Below, in pieces: positions 55,386 to 64,000 of a stretch of DNA of 64,000 nucleotides. This stretch comes from Corynebacterium renale (GTDB taxonomy: Bacteria > Actinomycetota > Actinomycetes > Mycobacteriales > Mycobacteriaceae): contig NZ_PDJF01000001.1 in assembly GCF_002563965.1 (NCBI RefSeq), forward strand, positions 682,001-746,000. Direction: 5' to 3'. A model generated the notes under the pieces. That model did not search any database and was not told where the DNA came from. It saw only the letters and a list, made by a program, of their open reading frames with translations. The first letter of the stretch is position 1; each line of letters opens with the position of its first letter. A program made the translations under genes and the position numbers.

Positions 55386-58300
55386 CTACGGTGTCGCAGT
55401 CTCTGCCTCGGCAGGTTCCTCCACTTCGATGGACTTCGGCAGTGGCGGTGGGTTGTAGGAACCAATAACGGAAACCTCATTGATATCCACGCGGCCCGAT
55501 TCCACGGGCATGGTGGTCAACCAGATCAGTACCGCGCCAGAGCGTGGCACGCCCTCAGTCTTGGGTTCGATGTTGGTCTTGCCGCCGCGGATGGTGCCGT
55601 CGGCGATACGCGGCAGTTCCTCCAGCGGGGTGTCCGGGGTGACCTCCGGTGGGAGGGCGTAAATGCTGTAGTGCGCGCCCTTAGAATCCGTGGTGTCCAA
55701 CACCAGGTGCTGCAGGTACACGTCCTCGGCGATCGCCACGCGCAGGCCCACGCCCGGCTTGGTGCCCAAACCGTTGGGGTATTCGGCGGTGGCCCAGGAG
55801 GTGGCGGGGTCGTCGTCGATAGCCAGGGGCGCATCCTCGGGGTTGTCCATGGAGATGTCGGTGCCCGGTGCGCCCCACACGCGGGCGTCGGTGGCAGGGA
55901 AGACCAGGGACATTCGCTGCGGTTGCGTCGTGGTGGTCGCCGCGCCTTGGAGGGAATCGGAGGTGACCGGGGCGTCGGGGTCATCGCCGCCGAGCACACC
56001 CACGATGTATGTCACCGCGGCCGCCGCCAAGGTCACCACGCCGACCGCGCCGACGATCAGGAGGCCGGTGCCACGCCTGGTCATGGAGCGGTCGCCGAAA
56101 CCGGTCTGCGCCTCCACGGTGGGGGCCTGTTCGACTTCTACGTCGAGGACGGGTTCCTCGCCCTCACCGGCGCGTCGCAAAGCTTCGGCGATGTCTTCTG
56201 GGGTGATCTCGGACTCGCCGGAATCATCGTCGGCAGCCTGCTCGGCCAGCTTCTTAGCGGCGGTGACGTCGGCGGGGGCGGTGTCGTCGATAAGCAAATT
56301 CAGTGCAGAGGCCAAAGCCTCCATGTCTTCCGCGCGGGAATTATCCGGCAAGACCGCGGGGAACGCCAGCACCGCGTGACCGTCGGTGGAAATGCGGATC
56401 CGCGACCAGTTATCCAGCCCCAGCGGCACGTGCTCCGCGTGGGCCGCACCCGTCGCCGCCGCAATCGGCGACAGCGCCAGAGCCGCCGCCTGCGGGTCCA
56501 CTCCCCCGGCCTCAGCGACACTGCGTAACGACGACCCCTCCACCCAATCAGCCACAACCATGCAGCCAGACCGGTAACCCCGGACCTGGATCCCGGTTGC
56601 GATACCTGGGTGCTTCAGGCTCGAGAGCACCTGCGTACGGCGCGTCACCTCAGCGGCCTTCGCCGAAGCCTGCGCCGGGGTGAGAGGCGCCAGCGGGGAT
56701 GCACCCGCAGTATCGACGAACGTGAGCGCCACCAACTGCTTCGTGCGCAAATCCTGCGCCTGCCAGAACTGGGCGCCCTGGGCGGTACCGTGCTCGCGCA
56801 GGAGACGGAACCGGCCGTCGGACACCGGCGCTCCCGGCACCAGGCGTGGCCCGCGGACCACACCCGCGGACATGGGCGGCGGAACTGGGGACGCGACGAA
56901 GGAATCCAGGCCGGAGAACTCCACAGCCTTCTCCTCCTGGGACACCTCGCCCACAGCCAACTGCTCCTCCGGGTCCGTGCGGATGAAGCGGCGCACAAAC
57001 GGGATGCGCTGGAAAATCGCGGCCAGATTCTGGACCTCGGGCAGGCGGGAGAAGCTCAGCACGATGCCGGTCACGATCAGGAAGATCACGCCCAACACGC
57101 CCAGCAGGACGATGGTGGCGATCGAGCCGAGTTCGTCGACCGGGAAGACCAAGCCCAGCAACCAGTGCGTCAACGTGGACGCCGCCACACCCACGATTGC
57201 CGCCGCGGCCGCCCACATGGAGGTCCGCAAGACCTGGCGCATACCCAGGTTGCCCAGCTTGCGCTTGAGCAGGAACACGCCGATCACGGCACCGGCGACG
57301 AAACCAAAACCATTCGCAGCACCCAACAGGATGACCACATTCTTCGTGGAACTGGCCACCAGCGGGGCCGCCGCCGACAGCACCACCTTCGTGATCGTGA
57401 TACCCGCGATGATAAAGGTTGGGATCCAGGCTTCCTCACGCGCATAAAACACGCGCAAGTGCAGCAAGACCAGCGCGTACGGGATCAGCGTGAACGCCGC
57501 GAAACTGACGGTCAGGCCCAGGGTGTACGCATCTTCTGGGTTGAAGGCGCCGTACTCGAAGAGCGCGGTCGCCAACTGGGGGCCGTAGGCGGTCATGAAA
57601 ATGACGATCGGAATCAGCGCGATGAACGTCAGTTTCGTTGCCATCGTGAGGTCACGGACCACGGCCTTATCGTCGCCGTCGGCGGCGTTACGCGAAAGCC
57701 GCGGCATGATCGCGGTCAACAGCGTGACACCAATAATCCCGTACGGCATCTGCAACAGCAGCCAATGCTGCTGGTAAATCAGCGGCGCGGACTCATCCGC
57801 AGCCGATGCGATATTCGTGGTAATCACGTACCCCAACTGGGAGATCGCCACATACACCACAATCGCCAGGGCCATGCCGCCGAACTGCTTCAGCCGCGCA
57901 TCAATCCCCCACAAGGGGCGCAGGTCAATGCCCGCGCGCTTCAGCGGCGGAATCATAATCAACAGCTGCACGACGACACCAAGCGTGGTACCCGCCCCCA
58001 AAAGCAGGACGTGCGGGTCCAGAATCGTCACCGACGCCGCCGGATTCAAACGCCCCGGGACCAGCATGTACAGCAGCAACACCGCAATGCACACAATATT
58101 GTTGGCCACCGGCGCCCACGCCCCCGGCTTAAACACGCCCTTCGTGTTCAACACCGCCATGAACAGTGAGAACAGGCCGTAGAAAATGATCTGCGGCAGC
58201 AAAAGGTACGCGAAGCTGGTGGCCATCGATATGTTGACCTCGCCGTCGTCGCGAAGCATCGTCTTAGTCAGCCACGGCGCACCCACCACCGCCGCCACCG

Positions 58301-58877
58301 TAATCACACCCAGCAGCGTGAACGCCAACGTGAACAGACGACGCACAAACGCCGCACCCCGATCCGGATCCTCCTTCTCCGCGCGCACCAAAACCGGCAC
58401 CACAAGCGAAGTCAGGACCGCGCCCAGCACGATCTCCGTAATCAAGTTCGGCAGCGTATTCGCCACCGTAAACGCCGACCCCACCGCGCCGCCCAACGAC
58501 GCGCCAATCAACGCATTACGGAAGAAACCCGTGATACGCGAAATCAGTGTTGCCACCGCCATCGAACCGGAGGCACGCACCACATCACGGTCGGAGGTCC
58601 CCTCCTGCGATGCCGTCGCCTGTGCGGTCGCCTCAGCTGTGGCAGTCGCGGTCGGGGCAGCCGGCGGCGCAGCAGGGGCCGCAGTCAACTTAGACTTATC
58701 GACGACCACCTCCTCCCTCTCCGACGCCCGGTTACCAGGCTTCGGGCGGGGTTGCGGAACCGGAGCCGGCGGAGACGGCTCCACGATGCGCGAACGCAAC
58801 CCCACCGGGACGCCTTGGGTGCGGGCGCCGGGGTTGGTGGCGCTGGCGTTTGTGGCCACGGAATTTGAATCAGTCAC
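55386..58877 (-). CDS. murJ: MurJ lipid II flippase with fused pseudokinase (MviN)
   Basis: 1163 residues. A disordered N-terminus (1-100) leads to 14 membrane helices of the MATE-like flippase (about 100-630; IGASLGGAVGSAFTVANTLP and others). A protein-kinase-like domain (about 695-900) follows that has no VAIK lysine (VALTFVD), no HRD and no DFG. Then comes a single helix (GLLIVGAVGVVTLAAAAVTY) and an extracellular beta-rich domain. In mycobacteria PknB phosphorylates the pseudokinase and FhaA binds it. It moves lipid II to the outer face of the membrane. GTG 58877 is the start, with weak signals. Confidence 0.94.
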   Translation of the reverse strand: MTDSNSVATNASATNPGARTQGVPVGLRSRIVEPSPPAPVPQPRPKPGNRASEREEVVVDKSKLTAAPAAPPAAPTATATAEATAQATASQEGTSDRDVVRASGSMAVATLISRITGFFRNALIGASLGGAVGSAFTVANTLPNLITEIVLGAVLTSLVVPVLVRAEKEDPDRGAAFVRRLFTLAFTLLGVITVAAVVGAPWLTKTMLRDDGEVNISMATSFAYLLLPQIIFYGLFSLFMAVLNTKGVFKPGAWAPVANNIVCIAVLLLYMLVPGRLNPAASVTILDPHVLLLGAGTTLGVVVQLLIMIPPLKRAGIDLRPLWGIDARLKQFGGMALAIVVYVAISQLGYVITTNIASAADESAPLIYQQHWLLLQMPYGIIGVTLLTAIMPRLSRNAADGDDKAVVRDLTMATKLTFIALIPIVIFMTAYGPQLATALFEYGAFNPEDAYTLGLTVSFAAFTLIPYALVLLHLRVFYAREEAWIPTFIIAGITITKVVLSAAAPLVASSTKNVVILLGAANGFGFVAGAVIGVFLLKRKLGNLGMRQVLRTSMWAAAAAIVGVAASTLTHWLLGLVFPVDELGSIATIVLLGVLGVIFLIVTGIVLSFSRLPEVQNLAAIFQRIPFVRRFIRTDPEEQLAVGEVSQEEKAVEFSGLDSFVASPVPPPMSAGVVRGPRLVPGAPVSDGRFRLLREHGTAQGAQFWQAQDLRTKQLVALTFVDTAGASPLAPLTPAQASAKAAEVTRRTQVLSSLKHPGIATGIQVRGYRSGCMVVADWVEGSSLRSVAEAGGVDPQAAALALSPIAAATGAAHAEHVPLGLDNWSRIRISTDGHAVLAFPAVLPDNSRAEDMEALASALNLLIDDTAPADVTAAKKLAEQAADDDSGESEITPEDIAEALRRAGEGEEPVLDVEVEQAPTVEAQTGFGDRSMTRRGTGLLIVGAVGVVTLAAAAVTYIVGVLGGDDPDAPVTSDSLQGAATTTTQPQRMSLVFPATDARVWGAPGTDISMDNPEDAPLAIDDDPATSWATAEYPNGLGTKPGVGLRVAIAEDVYLQHLVLDTTDSKGAHYSIYALPPEVTPDTPLEELPRIADGTIRGGKTNIEPKTEGVPRSGAVLIWLTTMPVESGRVDINEVSVIGSYNPPPLPKSIEVEEPAEAETATP

Positions 58878-59176
58878 ACGCCTATTGTTGTCGTTGCGTG
58901 GAATTTACGCGAACTACCGCGCTGCGTTGCGGGTTGTGAGTTTGGGTGCATATTTATCGGCCAGACTTAACATCCCAGGTGGGGAGTTTTGGGTCGCGGG
59001 GTCGCGACCTGGGATATTAACCCTGGCTGTTAAGTATGCGTTCGGGCTTATTGGTGGTTGCTCGCACCTGCAATTTGACCGGTAGAAATGCTGCAATTTG
59101 ACCGGTAGAACGCCTGCAATTTGTACAGTATAGTGTTTGTAGTGCGAAAATAGCGGACTAAAAAGGATGGATTTAG
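58878..59176. other. gap with family C repeat and tandem 5' repeats
   Basis: This holds the murJ promoter side (minus), the family C hairpin (58948-59039) and, ahead of the AAA gene, GCAATTTGACCGGTAGAA at about 59069 and 59091, then a partial third (GCAATTTGTACAG) at about 59115. TATAGT just after the third is a plausible -10 box of the AAA gene. Confidence 0.6.
58948..59039 (+). repeat. about 92-bp hairpin repeat, family C copy 2
   Basis: GCATATTTATCGGCCAGAC and TTAACATCCCAGGT at the left are complementary, with few mismatches, to ACCTGGGATATTAA and CCTGGCTGTTAAGTATGC at the right. Homologous to 39262-39354 in opposite orientation. Confidence 0.8.
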
Positions 59177-60436
59177 GTGCCTGCGTATACCACTCGGTGC
59201 GTCGATAAGCTGCTTGATGAGTACCTGCCGCATCTCCCGGCGATCGCCCTGGAGGGCGCGAAGGGCGTGGGGAAAACCGAGACTGCGCTGCAGCGTGCGC
59301 ACACGACGTTACGCATGGACTTTCCCGCGGTTCACGCGATGCTTGAGGCGGACCCACAGCTGATCACTTCTTATTCCGGGACTGTGCTTCTCGACGAATG
59401 GCAACGCTTCCCCTCCTCGTGGGATATTGTGCGTCGGGCTGTCGATGACGGGGCAGATCCAGCTTCCTTTCTTCTGACAGGAAGTGCGTACCCGCCGGAT
59501 TCAGCGTCGATCCACTCGGGTGCGGGCCGGATTGATTCGGTCAGGATGCGGCCATTTGGTATCCAAGAAAGGCCTATCGCAGATACCAGGGTTGTTGTGG
59601 AAGCGTTGTTTGCCGGCGAGATCGGCGCTGTCGAGCCTGCCACGCTGGGGCCAGGCATTGCCGACTACGCGCACGAAATCTGCCGGTCTGGATTTCCCGG
59701 GATTATGGATTTACCGGAAAGGATCAGGACGGTCCGGTTGGACTCGTATTTGTCGCGCATTGTCACGCACGACTTTCCAGAGCAAGGCCTGAAGGTGAGA
59801 AACCCCGAAGCGGTACGGCATTGGATGCAGGCCTACGCGTTGGCAACATCACGGATGGATACCTACCAGCAAATTTTGGACCGGGCTACACCCGGAGAGT
59901 CGGATAAGCCGTCGCGCTCTACGACGAATGCTTACCGGGCCCTCCTCGAACAGCTCATGATCCTGGAGCCTTTGGATGCCTGGAGTCCGCTTCACGAAGG
60001 GATTCCACGGTTGGCTAAAGCGCCGAAGCATCACCTGTGTGATCCCGCTTTGGCTGCCCGCGTTTTAGGTTTCAACCAGGCGAGCTTGTTGAGTGGTTCT
60101 CCAAAGTCGGCAGACATTTTGGCGCAGCTTTTTGAATCCCTCGTTGTCTTAACGGTGCGCGTTGCGGCTGAGTCCTTCGGCGCCACCACCCGGCACTTGC
60201 GTACGGCTGACGGAAAGAGGGAAATAGACATTGTTGTAGAAGACGCCTACCAGAATGTAGTTGGCATCGAAGTGAAACTTTCCGGTGTGGTACGCGACAA
60301 CGACGTTGCCCACCTGTTGTGGTTGCAGGAAAAATTAGGCGAGAAGTTTAAGGCCGGAATGGTTGTGCATGCGGGGAAAGAACTGTACACGCGACCTGAC
60401 GGAATAGTGGTAGTCCCGCTAGCCGCGCTCGGTTAA
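59177..60436 (+). CDS. AAA_14/DUF4143 ATPase
   Basis: 419 residues. Walker A EGAKGVGKTE, Walker B TVLLDEWQRFP and sensor-like LLTGSAYPP in the AAA_14 domain (20-150), then DUF4143 (170-380) with GKREIDIVVEDAYQNVVGIE-VK, a PD-(D/E)XK-like pattern. Function of the family is not settled; it is common in mobile and accessory DNA. GTG 59177. It lies on the plus strand between two minus-strand genes that are adjacent in mycobacteria, so it seems inserted. Confidence 0.88.
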   Translation: MPAYTTRCVDKLLDEYLPHLPAIALEGAKGVGKTETALQRAHTTLRMDFPAVHAMLEADPQLITSYSGTVLLDEWQRFPSSWDIVRRAVDDGADPASFLLTGSAYPPDSASIHSGAGRIDSVRMRPFGIQERPIADTRVVVEALFAGEIGAVEPATLGPGIADYAHEICRSGFPGIMDLPERIRTVRLDSYLSRIVTHDFPEQGLKVRNPEAVRHWMQAYALATSRMDTYQQILDRATPGESDKPSRSTTNAYRALLEQLMILEPLDAWSPLHEGIPRLAKAPKHHLCDPALAARVLGFNQASLLSGSPKSADILAQLFESLVVLTVRVAAESFGATTRHLRTADGKREIDIVVEDAYQNVVGIEVKLSGVVRDNDVAHLLWLQEKLGEKFKAGMVVHAGKELYTRPDGIVVVPLAALG

Positions 60437-60437
60437 G

Positions 60438-62831
60438 TTAACGCCGCCGCTTCCCGATTCCGTATATGAGTGCTAGCCCGGCTGCGGCGATGATGGAGGC
60501 GGCGACGACGCCGATCCGGATGGCGTCGGTACGCGTGCGCACTGAGATGGTGATTGGGTCGGAGATGCGGGCGCCGTCGGTGGTCGCGAGCCAGAGGTCC
60601 GCGGTGGAGGCGTTTTCACCGTCGGGGGTGTCGGCGGTCATCTGGATGGTCAGAGAGCCGCGCGCGGGGATGATGACGGAGTCGGGGGTGGAGATGACCA
60701 TGCCGTCGTCGGACGTGTATTTGATCGACGTGTGCGCCGGCAGGGGGAGGCCGTTGCGCACGGCGATGAGCAGTGGTGAGTTGTCGCTGGTGCGGGTGAA
60801 CACGTTGCCCGGGGGCAGGAGTGCGACGGAACTGACGATGCCGCGCAGCGTGTCGCGCAGCACGGTGGTGCGCTGGCGGGTGGCCTCGACGGAGGTGTCG
60901 AACCCGGCGATCGTGGAGCGGCCGGTGGCGCTTAGCGCGGTGATCATGTCGCGGCGCAGAGGCGCGGTGTACCCGTAGCGGGTCAGCGCGATGCCGGGGT
61001 CGTTGATGAGGAGGCGGGAAATGTCATCGGCGATGAACGCTTGCTGGGCCAGCGGTTGGACTTCCGTGTCGCCGTAGGCGGCGGGGTCGGTAAATGGGGT
61101 GCCCGTGTTCGTTCCGGGGCTGACTTCGGCAGCAGTGGCGGGGACGTAGGCTACGTCTTCGCCGGCGAGCGTGTCCACGATGAGGCGCGCGGTGGAGGCG
61201 TCGACGTCGGCGGGAGGCATGATGAGCAGGCGTTCTTCGTCTTGCGCGGCGGTGCCGAGTGCCAGGTGGAGGGAGTTCGCGGCGGTCGTCGCGCGGGCTG
61301 TTTCGGAGTCGACGCGGTAGTCGTACCGGAACGCCGGGTTGGAGTACGCGGTGGTGCGGGGCTGCGCGCCGGTCGCGGCGAGCGTGGCGGCAAGCGAGGC
61401 GTCGAAGGTGACGGCGTGGATATTGGCCCCGAGGTCCGCGATCGGGGTATCCGCCTGGACGGTGTTGCCGGCGACGAGCACGCCCACAGGCTGTTGCGCG
61501 GGGATGGGTTCGCCAGGCGCCGCCGCGGTGGTCAGAGCCCCGCGGTCTTCCTGGGTGGCAGCCTCCCACGCGGCGGCGAGCCCGCCCGTTTCGAAGACGG
61601 TGGTTGTGGTTGCGTCGGCCCACGCCATCGTGGGTTCGGTGCCGGGTTCCAGGTACCCGGAACCGGGGATGACCAGGTTGGTCCGCGGCTTTATGCCCAG
61701 AATGGTGGCGAGGGTGCCTTGGCCGCGTTCCAGGGTTTCGCGCATGAGCCACGCGTTGTTGGTGCGTGCGACGGCCCCGAGGTCCGCGTTGGCCCACGGG
61801 AGGGCGGTGACGCAGTGGTCGGCGGCCAGTCCCCGCAGGGTCTCCAGGAAGGTGGCGGCTGCGTCGGCGCCGGTGCCGTCGCTGGTGTCGGGGGCTGTGT
61901 TCTCCGTGGTCCAGGAGTCGCGGAGCCTGCGCGGTTGCGTATCGACGACACCTCGCTCCCCCGCCACCTGGTACCCGTCAACCATGCGGGACGCCGTGTA
62001 CACGATGGCGGGATCGACGGCCAGGCACGTGCCCGCGGCCGCCGGCCCGGTGAGTGCATCCGCGTAGACGTCTAGGAGTTCTAAGAGGCGCCCACCTGGG
62101 GAAAGTTGCTCGCTGAAGCTTTCGTTTTGGAGGAGAAGGGGCGGGTCTTCGGGGGCTTCGCCGGTCTCGCCGGGCGTGATGTAGGTGCGCGCCGTCAACG
62201 GAAGTAAGAGTGAAACCTCCGGTACCGCCGCATCTGGCGATGCGTCGGTAGGCGCGTCGGAGGCGCCCGCCTCAACGCGGATGAGAGTGCGCTCCGACGT
62301 GCTGATTAAGCGCGCGCCTTCGGGGGTGATCGCTTGCCCAGAAATGGCGAAGAGCAGCGGGTACGTGCCGGTAAAATTAAGCGATAGCGGGTTCTCTGCT
62401 TCGTAGGTGAGCGTGACCTCGGCGCTCTCCCCCGGCGCTAAGTCTTCGAGCGCGGTCGTCTCCCCGACCGTGGTGTATGCCCCCACGTCTTGGGCGAGCG
62501 CGCGCCGCGCCTCCGCAACGGTGGCTACCGCGCCGGCGCGCCGCGCCGTAATCGAGGCCTGCGTTATGGGTTCTGAGCTGCGGTTTGTCAGGCGCACGGT
62601 TGCGCTCACGGAGCCGTCGGAAGTAAACGGAGTAACTTCTACCAGTTCCGCTGTGAGGGTCTCTTCGGCGTCCTTTTCACCGACGCGCACCACGGGATTC
62701 GCCCACAGTTCGGAGTAATCGGGATGCGTTGGGCTCTGCGGGAACGGCGCGGCCGCGGCCGGGAAACTGGTGCCGAACAGCACGGTGCCCGCGACGCCGA
62801 CCGCGAGCAGCCCCCGAAGCGTGCGCATCAT
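60438..62831 (-). CDS. DUF6049 membrane-anchored exported protein
   Basis: 797 residues. A signal peptide ([20 protein letters not shown], cut after AAA) and one C-terminal helix ([20 protein letters not shown]) followed by KRRR place the large middle part outside the membrane. It corresponds in position and layout to Rv3909, DUF6049, between mutT4 and mviN. ATG 62831 overlaps the NUDIX stop (ATGA). Probable role with MurJ in the envelope; not proven. Confidence 0.85.
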   Translation of the reverse strand: MMRTLRGLLAVGVAGTVLFGTSFPAAAAPFPQSPTHPDYSELWANPVVRVGEKDAEETLTAELVEVTPFTSDGSVSATVRLTNRSSEPITQASITARRAGAVATVAEARRALAQDVGAYTTVGETTALEDLAPGESAEVTLTYEAENPLSLNFTGTYPLLFAISGQAITPEGARLISTSERTLIRVEAGASDAPTDASPDAAVPEVSLLLPLTARTYITPGETGEAPEDPPLLLQNESFSEQLSPGGRLLELLDVYADALTGPAAAGTCLAVDPAIVYTASRMVDGYQVAGERGVVDTQPRRLRDSWTTENTAPDTSDGTGADAAATFLETLRGLAADHCVTALPWANADLGAVARTNNAWLMRETLERGQGTLATILGIKPRTNLVIPGSGYLEPGTEPTMAWADATTTTVFETGGLAAAWEAATQEDRGALTTAAAPGEPIPAQQPVGVLVAGNTVQADTPIADLGANIHAVTFDASLAATLAATGAQPRTTAYSNPAFRYDYRVDSETARATTAANSLHLALGTAAQDEERLLIMPPADVDASTARLIVDTLAGEDVAYVPATAAEVSPGTNTGTPFTDPAAYGDTEVQPLAQQAFIADDISRLLINDPGIALTRYGYTAPLRRDMITALSATGRSTIAGFDTSVEATRQRTTVLRDTLRGIVSSVALLPPGNVFTRTSDNSPLLIAVRNGLPLPAHTSIKYTSDDGMVISTPDSVIIPARGSLTIQMTADTPDGENASTADLWLATTDGARISDPITISVRTRTDAIRIGVVAASIIAAAGLALIYGIGKRRR

Positions 62832-63541
62832 CGCGGAGTGAGCCTTCCGGCAGCCTTTTCCGCGCGGGCAAGATCCGGCAGTTGGTCGTGGGCGATGCGG
62901 GCGAGTTTGCGTTCGTCGGCGTATGCGAGGTGTTCGATGAGGTGGTCGGCGGGTACCCACGACACTTCGGTGACCTCGGGGTCTTCGTCGTTCAAGTCGC
63001 CGTCGACGTAGCGCAGCAGGTGGTGGTGCACCGTCTTGTGGATGCGCACCCCATCGGAGACGAACCAGTAATCAATAACGCCCAGCTCGGAGATCACTTC
63101 CCCGGTCAGGCCGGTTTCTTCCCACACTTCACGCTCGGCGGTGGAAGCGTAGCCTTCGCCTGGTTCCACGTGGCCTTTCGGCATGGACCACAGGAGGCGA
63201 CCGCGCCGGTCGATGCGGCCGATGAGGGCGACGTAGACGCGGGAGAGGTCCACGGTGCCGTCGTCACGCACAGCCTCGGCGAGGCCGGAAACCATGAGGC
63301 CGCCTGCCGACGTCTCGTCGCGCGTGGGCATCGAGGGCCGCTGCGGTGCATGGCCACGGGCATTGCGCGAACGGCCTCGCTGCGCGCCCCGTGCACTTCC
63401 TTGACCCTGCTTGGGGTGGCGACGGCGACGTCGAGAAGCACCTGAGTGAGACCCCGTGCCAGAGTTTTTGCCGGCGCCGGAGGAACGGCGGCGGTTGGGC
63501 CGGCCGTTGGAACGCCGCGGTTTCTGGTTTGAGGTAGACAT
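62828..63541 (-). CDS. NUDIX hydrolase (MutT4-like)
   Basis: 237 residues. The NUDIX box [22 protein letters not shown] is complete (GX5EX7REUXEEXGU). A basic, disordered N-terminus of about 75 residues ([20 protein letters not shown]) precedes the domain. It is expected to hydrolyse a nucleoside diphosphate derivative. ATG 63541 or 63544. Coupled to the DUF6049 gene. Confidence 0.9.
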   Translation of the reverse strand: MSTSNQKPRRSNGRPNRRRSSGAGKNSGTGSHSGASRRRRRHPKQGQGSARGAQRGRSRNARGHAPQRPSMPTRDETSAGGLMVSGLAEAVRDDGTVDLSRVYVALIGRIDRRGRLLWSMPKGHVEPGEGYASTAEREVWEETGLTGEVISELGVIDYWFVSDGVRIHKTVHHHLLRYVDGDLNDEDPEVTEVSWVPADHLIEHLAYADERKLARIAHDQLPDLARAEKAAGRLTPR

Positions 63542-63591
63542 CATGCCCATACTATCCCTAAGCCAGCGTGGGTGCCTAAATGTGGCCCAGG

Positions 63592-63597
63592 TAGACT
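63592..63597 (+). promoter_or_regulatory. -10 box of pcnA
   Basis: TAGACT lies eight bases before GTG 63605, so the pcnA mRNA is probably leaderless. Confidence 0.6.
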
Positions 63598-63604
63598 GTC
63601 CTGC

Positions 63605-64000
63605 GTGAATTCCCCAGATGTGATGAGTCCTGACCAGGCCGCGACCCTCGCCCGCGCCGAGGCGGAGGTCCACCGCCTTGCCCCGGTGCTGGAACCGTTG
63701 GCGAAGGCCTTCCACGAACGCGGCGAGCAACTCTACCTCGTCGGAGGTTCGGTGCGCGACGCCCTGCTCGGCCGCCTGGGCCACGACCTCGACTTCACCA
63801 CCTCTGCCCGCCCGAACGTGATCCAGGAGATCCTCGAGGCGTACACGAACACCGTGTGGGACACCGGCATCGAATTCGGCACGATCAGCGCGGAGAAGGA
63901 CGGCCAGCAGATCGAGATCACCACGTTCCGCGCCGACCAGTACGACGGCATCTCCCGCAACCCCGACGTCACCTTCGGCGACACCCTCGAAGGCGACCTG
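63605..64000 (+). CDS. pcnA: CCA tRNA nucleotidyltransferase, C-terminus beyond window
   Basis: First 132 residues. [22 protein letters not shown] is the class II nucleotidyltransferase signature (written here in parts: [17 protein letters not shown]) with catalytic aspartates, followed by [12 protein letters not shown]. It adds CCA to tRNA 3' ends; this matters here since none of the tRNA genes in the window encodes CCA. Divergent from the NUDIX gene. Confidence 0.93.
   Translation, partial: MNSPDVMSPDQAATLARAEAEVHRLAPVLEPLAKAFHERGEQLYLVGGSVRDALLGRLGHDLDFTTSARPNVIQEILEAYTNTVWDTGIEFGTISAEKDGQQIEITTFRADQYDGISRNPDVTFGDTLEGDL

Overview
The window comes from a Corynebacterium-type actinobacterium and carries the chromosomal replication origin. 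The gene order is that of the actinobacterial origin region: dnaA, dnaN, recF, a DUF721 gene, gyrB and gyrA on one side, and rpmH, rnpA, yidD, yidC, rsmG, parA, parB, cwlM, trxA, trxB, sigM, murJ, a DUF6049 gene, a NUDIX gene and pcnA on the other. Two perfect 16-bp parS palindromes flank the origin (32.58 and 47.68 kb). Leaderless-looking starts, an McbR-type operator in front of metQNI and the use of GTG starts also fit Corynebacterium. The species cannot be named from the sequence alone.

Layout. 0-1.7 kb: partial EamA transporter, a repeat-containing gap and tRNA-Leu. 1.9-11.0 kb: the phospho-signalling and elongation operon fhaA-fhaB-pstP-rodA-pbpA-pknA-pknB. 11.4-13.9 kb: methionine importer metQNI, flanked by two copies of an 89-bp hairpin repeat. 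14.1-17.1 kb: five tandem exported proteins from two paralogous families. 17.1-24 kb: short UvrA paralogue, crgA, a VbhA/Fic toxin-antitoxin pair and an Atg22-like MFS exporter. 23.76-24.12 kb: a non-coding cluster of perfect DnaA boxes 20 kb away from dnaA. 24.2-32.4 kb: ppiA, MOSC protein, tRNAs, an old-yellow-enzyme gene, DUF3566, gyrA and a small toxin-antitoxin-like pair whose Doc-like member has lost its Fic motif. 32.6-36.9 kb: YcnI copper protein and an AlbA/GHKL regulator gene bounded by two 150-bp direct repeats. 37-45.7 kb: gyrB to the dnaA origin. 45.7-64 kb: the parAB to pcnA side, with one opposite-strand AAA/DUF4143 gene between the murJ and DUF6049 genes.

How the genes work together. 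PknA/PknB and PstP set the phosphorylation state of cell-wall proteins, and several likely clients are in the same window: FhaA, the MurJ flippase with its fused pseudokinase, the CwlM pseudo-amidase, CrgA, RodA and PbpA. DnaA, DnaN, RecF, GyrAB, ParA, ParB and parS form the replication and segregation set. SigM, TrxB and TrxA form a thiol-stress unit.

The most unusual signals are in the DNA rather than the proteins. A 10-bp word, GTCGAKAAGC, occurs 21 times, and about eight intergenic copies extend to a 22-bp consensus, often at the 3' ends of genes. There are three families of dispersed hairpin elements (87, 89 and about 92 bp). A DnaA-box cluster at 23.8 kb shares a second motif, AATTACA-GTTT, with the dnaN-dnaA spacer. 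All counts were made by eye and no database search was possible.
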